A stretch of 64,000 nucleotides of DNA from Billgrantia tianxiuensis (GTDB lineage Bacteria > Pseudomonadota > Gammaproteobacteria > Pseudomonadales > Halomonadaceae): positions 2,046,001 to 2,110,000 of the forward strand of contig NZ_CP035042.1 in NCBI RefSeq assembly GCF_009834345.1, written 5' to 3'. Shown here one piece after another: positions 55,882 to 64,000 of the stretch. A program made the position numbers and the translations under genes. The notes under the pieces were generated by a model. It was not told the origin of the DNA and ran no database searches. It saw only the letters and a program-made list of their open reading frames with translations. Position 1 is the first letter of the stretch; each line of letters opens with the position of its first letter.

Positions 55882-58162
55882 TCATCCTCCTTCGTTTCGA
55901 TGTGTGTGCCGGGTATGTGGAGTTCGATATAGGTTCCCCGTCCGGGGGCGCTGAATAGCTGCAATTCTCCACCGATCATGATGGCTCTCTCCTTGATACC
56001 GACCAGGCCAAAGGATTCCTTGTAGTGACCCTTGGTATCGAAGCCACTACCGTTGTCGCGAATGCCCAAAAGGACATGGGTCTCCAGTTCGTGCAGCATG
56101 AGATGCACTTGGGTGGCGTGGGCATGCTTGATGATATTGGTCAGGGACTCTTGCACGATACGGAATACCGCGATGGCCACTTCTTCCGTGAGACAGAGGT
56201 CGGAACCGTCCAGGATCAGGCGGCATTCGCACCCCGGGTTGCGCTGCTTGAAGTCTTCGACCAGCCACTCCAAGGCGGCAATGAAGCCCATGTCGAGAGC
56301 GCTGGGACGCAGGCGCGAGACCAGGTTGCGGGCATAGGCGATGGTATGATGCAGCTGCGTGTGGATCCGGTCGAGCTGGGCCTGGAGCTGTGGGGTGCAC
56401 TTTTCGTAGCGTATCCGCATGCTCTGGATCTCCATGTTCAGCGCCGTCAGCTGCTGGCCCAACTCGTCGTGTACTTCGCGGGCGATGTGCTTGCGCTCGG
56501 CCTCGCGGGTACGTTCCCGGTGTGCCACCAGTTCCCGCAACTGGGTTCGGGAGCGTTCCAGATCCTGGCGGAAGCGCTTGAGCAGCGTGATGTCTCGGCC
56601 AATGGCCAACACGCTGACGATACGGCCATGGCTGTCGCGCTCTGGAACCAGATTGATCAGCGTGCAGGCAGGGCTCTCATAGGAGTTCCAAGTCAGCTCG
56701 AATTCCACTCTTTGGCCGGTGGCGATGACCTCATCGATCTTGTCCTGGTAGAGTCTGCCTTCCTCACCTCCCGGATACTCCAGAGGCGTTGAGTTCATGA
56801 TCACCAGTGCCATGCTGCCCGCCATCCTGATGATCTTGGGATTGATGTAGTTGCGACGCCCATCCAGCTCATGGCGGCAAATGATGTCGGAGAGTTTTCC
56901 ACCAGGGTGCGGAATTCCTCCTCCCGTTTTCTCAAGGCGCGCTCCGCTCTCCAGCGTCGAGCGTAATCGCGACCTATGCAAAGTACGCTGGCCACCTGGC
57001 CGTGGCTATCGAACTCCGGGATCAGATGTAATTCGTAGTAATACTCATTGTCATCAGTACTCCAGTTGACATCCAGTTCATTGCATTCCCCGCTCTGTGC
57101 CGTTTCATGAATCTTGTCGAACAGCGTCTCGGCATTTTTCCCGACCAGCGGGCCATCCAGTGGTGTCTTGTAGAGAACATCCTCAATGGACTTGGCGCGA
57201 GCCATCTTGAGGTAGGCACTGTTGGCGTAGGTACGTCGTCCCTCGAGATCGTAGCGGATCACTATGTCGCGGGAATGTTCCACCAGTGCCCTGAATTCCT
57301 GTTCCTTCAACAGGTTGGCGACTTCCTGGCTCTTTTTTGCAGTGATGTCGCGAGATAGCGAAGCGATACGATAGACTTCGCCGCGGTCATTGAAGATCGG
57401 GAAGACGGTGGTGTCGAAATAATGAGATATACCATTGATGATGACTGGATTTTCGTAATGATAGGGTTGCCGCGTCTTCACGCATTCTAGCTTGTGTCTG
57501 TGGCAAATTTCAGCCTGTTCTGGTGAAAGAAAACTGTCGAGAAATAGTCCAATCAGTTGTTCGGAAGGCAGTCCGAGTCGTTGCGAGACTGCCTTGTTGA
57601 TATCGACGATGCGTAACCTTTTGTCGGGTGTGATATCCAGCAATAAGAAGTCATCGGTCAGGTCGTTGAACACTCTCCTGTATTGCTGCTCGATCTCGCT
57701 GCGCTGCTGCTCGGCCTGAAGAGAACGACGGCGCTGCTCCTCTCGTTTACGCTCGGAAATGTCGCGAAAATAGCCGGCCGAAAGAATTTTTCCTTGATGG
57801 TCGAAGTGGTTGACGATCACTTCCACTGGTACGCGTCGGCCATCCGGCAGGTGGTGCTCGGTTTCGAAGGTTCTGGTCTTGCTGTGCTGCAACTGGGCGT
57901 GCAGCTCGTTCAGTCGGCTGATGCTGTACGACGGGTCGATATCGGTGGGCCGCCATTGCATCACCTGTTCACGCGGAACGCCGAAATGCTTGCATGCCGC
58001 TTCGTTGACCAGCACGAAGCGGAAGTCCTGGTCGGGATCGGTGACGAAGATGGCAGGTTCGATGGTCGATTCGATCAGCGCGCGTAGCAGGCTGTTCTCG
58101 TGACGCAGTGCATCAGGATCGGCGTCGGATGAGCTGGATAGGAGTGCGTGTAGGTTTTTCAT
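55878..58162 (-). CDS. hrpX: HrpX sensor kinase with four PAS domains (one-base frameshift)
   Basis: About 761 residues after repair, with no membrane segment, so a cytosolic sensor. Four PAS domains follow one another: LLRALIESTIEPAIFVTDPD, YRRVFNDLTDDFLLLDITPD, EFRALVEHSRDIVIRYDLEG and EFRTLVENSPDIICRHELDG. Then comes a HisKA_3 dimerisation helix with the phospho-His in HIAREVHDELGQQLTALN and an ATPase domain (LLGIRDNGSGFDTKGHYKESFGLVGIKERA). The break at GG 56,889-56,890 falls inside the fourth PAS; one more base joins the halves. Erwinia HrpX is shorter with fewer PAS domains. The start is ATG 58162 (MKNLHALLSS). Confidence 0.88.
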
Positions 58163-58510
58163 CTCAAACCAAGGTCTAATGACTAGTAACCTGTTGTATT
58201 GGTGTATGAAGTACCTAGGTGTAACGTTTAAGTTAATGGTTTGATCTAACCAGTGCCAGCGATGATGCGTAAACAGTGTCATTCCATTCTGACAGGCATA
58301 CTAAAAGCCCATGGCAACGCCGCGAGCACATCCTAGCGAATTTCCCTGAGAGTTCTGGCCGTACATTCCGGGGCATGGCGTGGGCATGAAGAAAAAATGC
58401 ACATGACCCGGAACCGGATGTGGGGGAGCGCCACTCAAGCGGTGAGGCACAGCAGTGTGCCCAAGAGCAACCCTTACGGTCTAGTCTATTAGTGAAGAGA
58501 GGTGAAGAGT
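58163..58510. other. Divergent promoter region between hrpX and hrpA
   Basis: These 348 bases hold no gene. The left part is AT-richer and should contain the hrpX promoter; I see no clear -35/-10 or sigma-54 site. The right part holds the hrp box of hrpA. Confidence 0.6.
58410..58437 (+). promoter_or_regulatory. Hrp box (HrpL sigma promoter) of hrpA
   Basis: GGAACC, 15 bases, CCACTCA: a perfect match, with the same -10 heptamer as the hrpJ box. It lies 73 bases before the hrpA start codon. Confidence 0.9.
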
Positions 58511-58738
58511 ATGTTGGGTAGTCTTCTCGGTATCGGTGGTGGTGCGGCCCTGGAAGCTTCTAAGGCAGCGATGGGTATGCTGGATCAGACTGCGGCACAG
58601 ACAACCTTGATGAATGCCAAGGCTTCGTCGGAAAAAATGGTGACGGATACCATCAACGGTATCGCCGATGGCTATGTCGATTCTGCCACCAAGGCCAGCA
58701 ATGCCGCGACGTCGAGCGCTAAGTCGATCAGCTTCTAA
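58511..58738 (+). CDS. hrpA: Hrp pilin candidate HrpA
   Basis: The 75-residue Ala/Ser/Thr-rich helical protein has no Cys, a Gly-rich N-terminus (MLGSLLGIGGGAALEAS) and the C-terminus TSSAKSISF. Small size, composition, a hrp box upstream and the position before hrpN and hrpB all fit the Hrp pilus subunit, a protein known to vary greatly in sequence. ATG 58511 is preferred, with AGAGG nine bases upstream; a GTG at 58502 would add three residues. A strong hairpin follows the gene. Confidence 0.75.
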   Translation: MLGSLLGIGGGAALEASKAAMGMLDQTAAQTTLMNAKASSEKMVTDTINGIADGYVDSATKASNAATSSAKSISF

Positions 58739-58754
58739 TCCATATCATCTATGT

Positions 58755-58799
58755 CATGAATGGCAGGAGAGCGCAAGGCTTGAACTCCTGCCATTCATG
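58755..58799 (+). promoter_or_regulatory. Long perfect hairpin between hrpA and hrpN
   Basis: CATGAATGGCAGGAG / CTCCTGCCATTCATG form a perfect 15-base-pair stem with a 15-base loop. There is no T run, so this is better read as an mRNA-stabilising or attenuating element than as a full terminator. It would favour high pilin levels relative to downstream genes. Confidence 0.7.
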
Positions 58800-58873
58800 G
58801 TCATGCCTGGGAGGGTGTCCGGGATCGAGGGTGATCGCGGATGCTGTCTTCCAACTCTCGAGGAGAGATGTGA

Positions 58874-59919
58874 ATGGTCAATGCAACTCTGACGATTAGC
58901 CTTCCACTGGAGAATACCGGTGGTCTAGCGCAGATCGGTGGCGATGGCGGTGGTGCGGTGACGCAGCCCAGAGGAGGGCAGGGCGGGGGTGGCATCGGTG
59001 ATTTGGTCGACCTGCTGGCTGACGCTCTGATGCAGGCACTGTTCCAGAAGACGGGGGATGGCGCCACCTTCGACGATTCCGGTAGCAACCCATTGATGGA
59101 GATGGTCGCTAAGTTCATGGATCAGAATCCGTCCCGCTATGGTGGCCCGCATGATGCTACGGGCAACGTCAATAGCTGGCAGGATGAGCTGAAGGAGGAC
59201 AACTACTTCAATAAGGAGGAACTGGCGGATTTCGGGCAGGGCTTGAGGGATGCCCTGACCAGCGTGCTGGAGGGTAGTCTGCTGCAGATGTTGGGAGGAG
59301 TGCTTAGTTCCATTGGCAATGCCATCAGCGGTCTCGGTGGGATGGGTGGTGGAATGGCAGGCGGTGCCATGGGCGGTATTGGCGGTGGCATGGTAGGTGG
59401 TGCGTTGGGCGATGCCCTGGGTTCCGGCGTGGGCGGTGCCGTTGGCAGTCTGGGCAATCAGATCGGTGCCGGGTTCGGTGGCGGTATGCCGAGAGACCTG
59501 AGTCCGATGGGACAGGCGGGCTTCATGACCGGCGGCAGCTTTGTCAGCCATATAGGCAAGACCGCAGTCGACAGCATTGGCATCGAGCAGACAGGATTCC
59601 GCTTCTCCGAGATGGACATCAATGGCGGTCAGCGTTTTTCCATTGGCGCTGGAGACAAGGAGATGGCCAAGGAAATTGGTAAATACATGGACCAGAACCC
59701 GAAAAATATGGGCCCGTGCCTCAGAACGGTGGCTGGGCCGGCCGTATCGAGCAGGGCAAGGACTTCAATCAGGGTGAGATGGAGCGCTTCAAGCAGGCGA
59801 TGAGTGACGTCAAGGGAGTGATGGACGGCAAGAGCACCGGCAATCCGCAAACCGATCTGGATGCCATGCTGCTCTCCAACAACCTCTTCAGCCAGGCCAT
59901 GCACAAGATCGCGGCCTGA
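58874..59919 (+). CDS. hrpN: Harpin HrpN (one-base frameshift)
   Basis: About 348 residues after repair. The Gly-rich, Cys-poor middle (GLGGMGGGMAGGAMGGIGGG) is typical of harpins. The C-terminus matches Erwinia-type HrpN in order: GDKEMAKEIGKYMDQNP, a Gly/Trp segment (NGGWAGRIEQGKDF), EMERFKQAMSDVKGVMDG and a final LDAMLLSNNLFSQAMHKIAA. Harpins are heat-stable secreted helper proteins that act outside the bacterium and aid translocation. The break is at the CCC 59,713-59,715. GAGGAG lies before the ATG. HrpN rather than HrpZ links this locus to the Erwinia branch. Confidence 0.88.
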
Positions 59920-60030
59920 TTGCCGATGCCTGGCGGTTCGCTTGGCCGCCGATGCATAGCGGGCCTTGCTGCACCAGTGCCCGCTTTTCCTCCCTTCTCT
60001 ACCGGAAGACTATCCGCTGCGGGTGTAGTG

Positions 60031-60408
60031 ATGTCCATCGATCGGATTCAAAAAACTAGCCTGTCCGGTGAATGGGCAGGCCAACACGGCGCGGTGCGTT
60101 CCGTTGAGCGGACGCCCGAGCGCGGCGACGTACAGTGGTTCAGCGCGGCCGTTCAACCTACCGAGAGAGCGGCCGATAGCAATGTCGCCGAACGCATCGT
60201 GGGCCAGCTCGCGGGCTCCTCGGAACATCTGCAGCAGCTCTCGGACAAGGCCGACCGCGCCTTGCGCAAGGCGTCGAAATCCAACGACCCCCAGGACGTG
60301 ATCCAGGCCAGTCGTTCTCTGTCTTCCTTCTATCTGGAAAGCATGCTGACCACCAAGCTGATCAGCAAGGGCACCCAGGCCATCGAGAAATTGACCAATC
60401 TGCAGTGA
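60031..60408 (+). CDS. hrpB: Type III inner-rod protein HrpB/SctI
   Basis: The 125-residue protein matches HrpB in size and position, between the harpin and hrcJ. The C-terminal helix SRSLSSFYLESMLTTKLISKGTQAIEKLTNLQ is the rod-forming segment of SctI proteins. A GTG one codon earlier is an alternative start. No clear ribosome site is visible. Confidence 0.82.
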   Translation: MSIDRIQKTSLSGEWAGQHGAVRSVERTPERGDVQWFSAAVQPTERAADSNVAERIVGQLAGSSEHLQQLSDKADRALRKASKSNDPQDVIQASRSLSSFYLESMLTTKLISKGTQAIEKLTNLQ

Positions 60409-60417
60409 GGGAAAGTC

Positions 60418-61225
60418 ATGCTGCGCTACCTGGCACGACTGGTGCTGCTGGGAGCCGTGCTGCTGCTGGTCGGTTGTCAGCAGTCGGTAGAGTTGCACCG
60501 CCATCTGAGCGAGAGCGATGCCAACGAGGTGATCGCCGAGCTGGCTGCCTGGCATATCGGGGCGAAGAAGCGCATCGACAAGGACGGTGTCTCCGTGTCA
60601 GTCGACGCCCCGGAGATGGCTCGCGCCGTACGGATTCTGGAGGCCGCCGGCCTTCCGCGTCAGCCGCGTGCCAACATGGGTGATGTGTTCCGCAAGGAAG
60701 GCGTTATCTCCTCGCCCCTAGAGGAGCGTGCCCGTTACATCTATGCCCTTTCGCAGGAACTCGAATCGACCCTGGCGCAGATCAACGGTGTGCTGGTGGC
60801 GCGGGCTCATGTCGTGCTGCCGGAGCGAGTCGCGCCAGGGGAACCGGTGCAGCCGGCTTCGACGGCCGTGTTCATCAAGCATCGCGCCGATCTCGATCCG
60901 ATGTGATCCGGCCGCGGGTCGAGCGGCTGGTGCTCAGCAGCATTCCGGGACTGGCCGAAGAGCCGGACAAGCTGGCGGTCGTGTTCGTTCCTGCCGAGGC
61001 GTATCTCGAACAACAGCAACTGGTAAGGCTTGGGCCCTTCCTGATACCTGGCGAGTCGTTACGCTTCTGGCGCTGGTGCCTGATCACTGGTGGCCTGCTG
61101 TTGGCACTGTTGCTGATGGCATTGCTGGTGGTGTTGTGCCTGTGGTTCAAGCCGAATGGCGCGCCGTATTGCCGGGCAAGGCCAGGCCGGCTTCGGCATC
61201 CGGCTCACCCACGGCGAGTGAATGA
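60418..61225 (+). CDS. hrcJ: Type III inner-ring lipoprotein HrcJ/SctJ (two one-base frameshifts)
   Basis: About 269 residues after repair, the length of known HrcJ. The lipobox LLLVGCQQ, SctJ ring segments (VELHRHLSESDANEVIAELAAW, LPRQPRANMGDVFRKEGVISSPLEERARYIYALSQELE, VLVARAHVVLPE) and a late membrane helix (WCLITGGLLLALLLMALLVVLCLWF) are present. One base is missing near 60,898-60,902 (repaired: DLDPDVIRPRVERLVLSSIPGL) and another near 61,163-61,170 (repaired tail LPGKARPASASGSPTASE). The stop TGA overlaps the hrpD ATG. Confidence 0.92.
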
Positions 61226-61850
61226 CGTTCGCTGGAGCAGGCGCCGGTATGGATTCTCCCCGGGGCTCACCCTTGAACATCGACGATCCGCGTCTGATCG
61301 AATGGCTGCGCTTCTGGCAATGTCCCTGGGTGGGCATGGATGTCAGTTGGCGCGACACCTTGCGGCCCGGGACCGATCACGGGCTCGAGGATGCCTGGCA
61401 GAGCATGCCGCCCACGCTGCTGCGTCGGCGCTTGTATCTCGAGGAAGAGGTGCCCCCAATGCCGGGCGAGGCGTTGCTGCACTGGCATGCGCTGTCGCCC
61501 CAAGAGCGGGTCCGGGTGCTACGGCTGGCCGCCGAGGTGGCGGTGCGCGATATCGCCACCCCGTTGCTGGCGGCCGAAGAGCGGGCGTGGTGCCGCCGCC
61601 TGGCCAGGGCGCTGATGCCGGGGAACTGGCCGGTAGCCTATCCGCCTGGGCTTACGGCGGAACCGCTGGGCCTTGCCATGCTGCGGAAGTGGCTGCCGGC
61701 GGCGGCCTGGGCCCGAGTCCGGCTGCATTACCATCGCGCGCTGGTCGAGGCGGGGGATGCCCGACGCTGGACGGGATCCCGGCCGCGCGCCTCGACCAGC
61801 TCTGGCACGCCGTGCTGTGGCGCGTGACCGCGCAGCGTCCTGACGCTTGA
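61222..61850 (+). CDS. hrpD: Type III sorting-platform protein HrpD/SctK (one-base frameshift)
   Basis: About 209 residues after repair. HrpD-like content includes RLIEWLRFWQCPWVGMDVSW and RRRLYLEEE. It is identified mainly by its place between hrcJ and hrpE and its size, as SctK proteins are poorly conserved. The break is at CCC 61,760-61,762; the repaired end reads EAGDAPTLDGIPAARLDQLWHAVLWRVTAQ. Confidence 0.78.
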
Positions 61851-61902
61851 TCACTCCCCTTCCACGTTGCCCGAAAAAACCGTACCAGGAGACGTCGCGC
61901 TT

Positions 61903-62555
61903 ATGTTCGTCACTCGCCGGATCGACCTGAATGGTGCCCAGGAGCTGGCCCTCGGGGCGTTGATCAAGGCCGAACGGCTGGAGCTGTGTCTTACCGTCGA
62001 ACGGATACTGGCCAGGGCTAAAGAGCAGGCAGAGGAACTGATGGCCGATGCCGAGCAGCAGGCGCAACGGCGACTCGATGCAGCACAGCAGCGAGCTGTG
62101 GAAGTGGTCGAGCAGGCGCGCCGGGAAACCGAGCAGCGGGTATGGCAGGAGGCCGAGGCTCTGCTCGATGGACTGCGCCGGGCGGAGCAGGAGCTTTGGG
62201 CAGAGGTCGAGCGGCACGCCGAGCAGGTATTGCAGGCGGCCTTGACGGCCCTGCTGGGAGACATCGACTCACGCCAGCGCATCCAAGTGCTGGTAAGACG
62301 GCTGGTCGAGGCTCAGCGGGAGCCGGCGAGCGCCACTCTGTATTGCTCCCCGAGCAGCAGGAGTGCGTGCGGACGGTCGTGGAGGACGAGCATCTCTTCC
62401 GCTGGCGGGTCCTGCCGGATCCCCGGCTGACGAATGATCAGTTGATGCTGGAAACCGACGCCGGCGTGTTCCGTTGCTCCTGGTCGGCTATTGCCGGTGC
62501 GCTGTCTGGCGCTGTGGACGAAGCCGGCGATGGCCAGGGAACCGAAGGCCGATAA
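61903..62555 (+). CDS. hrpE: Type III stator protein HrpE/SctL (one-base frameshift)
   Basis: About 217 residues after repair. A long charged helix (ERILARAKEQAEELMADAEQQAQRRLDAAQQRAVEVVEQAR) is followed by a small globular end, the FliH/SctL layout that regulates the ATPase HrcN. AGGAGA lies about ten bases before ATG 61903. The break is at CCCC 62,348-62,351; the repaired sequence reads YCSPEQQECVRTVVEDEHLFRWRVLPDPRL. Confidence 0.87.
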
Positions 62556-62643
62556 CGGCCACCCATGGAGTGGCAAGGAAACACTACACAAATGGCTGCG
62601 CGCGCGAATCACTGCGTTGCGTGGAATTGATTCTGGAGGGGAT

Positions 62644-62865
62644 ATGCCTTCGGTGGACTCCGTACGTCATCGGCTCGATAGGCAGTTCGAGCTCACGCAG
62701 AAAAACATGGACAAGATCGCCACCAACCTCGAAGACGCGTCGCTGGACGATATCTATGCCTTCAATTCGGCCTTGCAGCAGCACGCCACCGCCAGCTGGG
62801 CGGTGGGCCAGGAGCTGCAGGTCAAGCACAACCTGGCCAAGGCCATCATCAACGAGATCCGCTGA
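62644..62865 (+). CDS. hrpF: HrpF, small type III protein
   Basis: The 73-residue helical protein (MPSVDSVRHRLDRQFELTQ, then VKHNLAKAIINEIR) matches the size and gene position of P. syringae HrpF, a pilin-associated chaperone-like protein (SctE-type needle chaperone role). GGAGGGG precedes the ATG. The next gene begins one base after its stop. Confidence 0.8.
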   Translation: MPSVDSVRHRLDRQFELTQKNMDKIATNLEDASLDDIYAFNSALQQHATASWAVGQELQVKHNLAKAIINEIR

Positions 62866-62866
62866 C

Positions 62867-63325
62867 ATGGCATCTCATGGGGCCCTGGAGGAGGGGCTGG
62901 TGCGCTGGCTGGGAGCGAGCGAGGCGGAGCTGCGGCTGGAGATCGATCATCGTACCTGCCTGGTGGGCAAGCAGGATGGCGGCATTCGCTGCGTCTTCGA
63001 ACTGGGCGTCTCCAGTCGCGATCCTGGCTTCGCGACGAGCCTTTTGCTGCGCCTTGCTGCGCTCAGCGGCCTACGCTTTCCCGGCGCGCTGGCCATCGAT
63101 CCAGCAGACGGGCAGTGCGTATTGGTGAGATGGGTACCTTGCGTGGGCCAAGAGTCGCAGGATTGCGCCGCTTTGCTGCCCCTGTTGGAGGGAATGGCCA
63201 ATCAGGCCGAGGTGTGGTGCGACTTGCTTGGCCATTATCGGTCGCGAGGGCAGGGCCAGTCCCGCGCTATCCAGTCTACCGTCGCCGGGCTTCCGCTTGG
63301 CCTGTCATTGCGGTTTTCGCCTTGA
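62867..63325 (+). CDS. hrpG: HrpG, chaperone-like regulator
   Basis: The 152-residue protein has the alpha/beta pattern of small type III chaperones (EEGLVRWLGASEAELRLEIDHRTCLV, FATSLLLRLAALSGLRFPGALAID). In P. syringae HrpG, between hrpF and hrcC, relieves HrpV repression of HrpS. Size and place agree; sequence identity alone is weak. Confidence 0.75.
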   Translation: MASHGALEEGLVRWLGASEAELRLEIDHRTCLVGKQDGGIRCVFELGVSSRDPGFATSLLLRLAALSGLRFPGALAIDPADGQCVLVRWVPCVGQESQDCAALLPLLEGMANQAEVWCDLLGHYRSRGQGQSRAIQSTVAGLPLGLSLRFSP

Positions 63326-63335
63326 GGCAAACAAC

Positions 63336-64000
63336 ATGAGTGTTGCGCGTCGACTTGCCATGTGGATGGCTGTTTGCGTTTTCTGCTGGAGCGGAGCGGT
63401 GTCGGCGGCCGTCCCCGCGTCCTGGAAGAATACCTCCTTCGCCTATGATGCCCACGACACTCCCTTGGCGGAGGCGCTGATGGACTTCGCCCGCACCTTT
63501 GGGGTCACGCTGGAGATCGAAGGGGTATCGGGAGCCGTCAATGGCCGGTTGCGGGCGAACAGCGCCGAGGAGTATCTGGACCGGCTGGCCCTGGAGCATC
63601 ACTTCCTGTGGTTCGTCTACAACGGCACGCTCTACGTCAGTCCAAGGGAGGCGCAGTCCACCGTGAGCCTCGAGGTCTCGGAGGATGCGATACCGATCTC
63701 AGGGAGGCGTTGAACCAGGTGGGGCTGCTGGACACCCGGTTTGGCTGGGGCGAGCTGCCCGACGAGGGAACCGTCATCGTTTCCGGGCCGCGGCGATACC
63801 TGGATTACATCTCGGCACTGAGCGAAAGAAGAAGGAAGGGCGAGGACAAGCTGGAAATCATGGTGTTTCCACTCCGCTATGCGCTGGCGGACGATCGCAC
63901 CATCAACTATCGCGGCCAGTCCATCGTGGTTCCCGGTGTCGCTACCATACTGAGCGCACTGCTGGAGAAGCGGGCGAGTGGCACCATTCCAACGCCTCCG
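63336..64000 (+). CDS. hrcC: Type III outer-membrane secretin HrcC/SctC (3' end outside window; one-base frameshift)
   Basis: The signal peptide MSVARRLAMWMAVCVFCWSGAVSA is followed by the secretin N0 domain (SFAYDAHDTPLAEALMDFARTFGVTLEIEGVSGAVNGRLRANSAEEYLDRLALEHHFLWFVYNGTLYVSP), the linker and N1 (TVIVSGPRRYLDYISAL, KLEIMVFPLRYALADD). The frame breaks near CC 63,693-63,694; one more base restores DAIPDLREALNQVGLLDTRFGWG. The gene continues past the window end, where hrpT and hrpV would be expected. Confidence 0.93.

Noticed and set aside
43753..64000. Type III locus as a decayed pseudogene cluster
   Set aside because: All breaks have the same sign and type and occur equally in non-secretion genes; domain sequence on both sides of each break is conserved.
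1..64000. tRNA, rRNA or transposase genes
   Set aside because: Looked for cloverleaf-like segments, rRNA sequence and transposase motifs and saw none that I could support.

Overview
The window reads as chromosome of a high-GC gammaproteobacterium. The leucine-degradation operon, tripartite tricarboxylate transporters, VgrG-Rhs locus and overall gene style make a Halomonadaceae-type organism (Halomonas or Salinicola relatives) my best guess, but this is inference and no rRNA or marker gene is present to prove it. Most of the sequence is GC-rich. AT-rich patches mark the left end (1-5,000), the Rhs tips and immunity genes (17,050-17,900 and 20,550-23,150) and one gene inside the secretion locus (54,403-55,086).

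Layout. (1) 1-about 5,020: the distal end of an integron cassette array, with five AT-rich plus-strand genes each followed by an attC-like site. They are an unknown protein, a DUF2971 protein, an HNH nuclease fusion, a dGTPase and a GIY-YIG protein; several resemble anti-phage cargo. (2) 5,057-11,316: a STAND-type regulator, an FAD oxidoreductase, a methyltransferase and a GFA-family protein. (3) 11,411-23,256: a polymorphic toxin locus with a single-polypeptide VgrG-Rhs protein, its membrane immunity candidate, a beta-propeller protein, an orphan Rhs tip module with lipoprotein immunity, another lipoprotein, and two fossil 3' fragments of the HMG-CoA lyase gene. (4) 23,268-30,348: the complete liuABCDE leucine/isovalerate operon on the minus strand. 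(5) 30,638-43,727: an SbtA-type bicarbonate transporter, a LysR regulator, two complete TctCBA transporters, an AbrB-family permease, a TctDE two-component system, and a GntR regulator divergent from an amidohydrolase. (6) 43,753-64,000: a near-complete Hrp1-type (Erwinia/Pseudomonas syringae type) type III secretion locus.

The type III locus is the main discovery. The minus-strand operon is hrpJ-hrcV-hrpQ-hrcN-hrpO-hrpP-hrcQ-hrcR-hrcS-hrcT-hrcU. Next come an AvrRpt2-like cysteine-protease effector candidate on the plus strand, hrpXY on the minus strand, and then hrpA-hrpN-hrpB-hrcJ-hrpD-hrpE-hrpF-hrpG-hrcC on the plus strand, running off the window end. I found three matches to the HrpL sigma-factor promoter (GGAACC/T, 15-16 bases, CCACNNA): in front of hrpJ, the effector and hrpA. 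The effector keeps the Cys-His-Asp spacing of AvrRpt2 and an AvrRpt2-like self-cleavage motif. HrpL and HrpS themselves are not in the window.

Sequence quality. About nineteen reading-frame breaks occur, in the type III genes but also in leucine-catabolism, transporter and regulator genes. Every one is repaired by adding a single base, almost always in a G/C run. This looks like systematic homopolymer under-calling in the assembly, so I annotate these genes as full-length CDSs and give the break positions.
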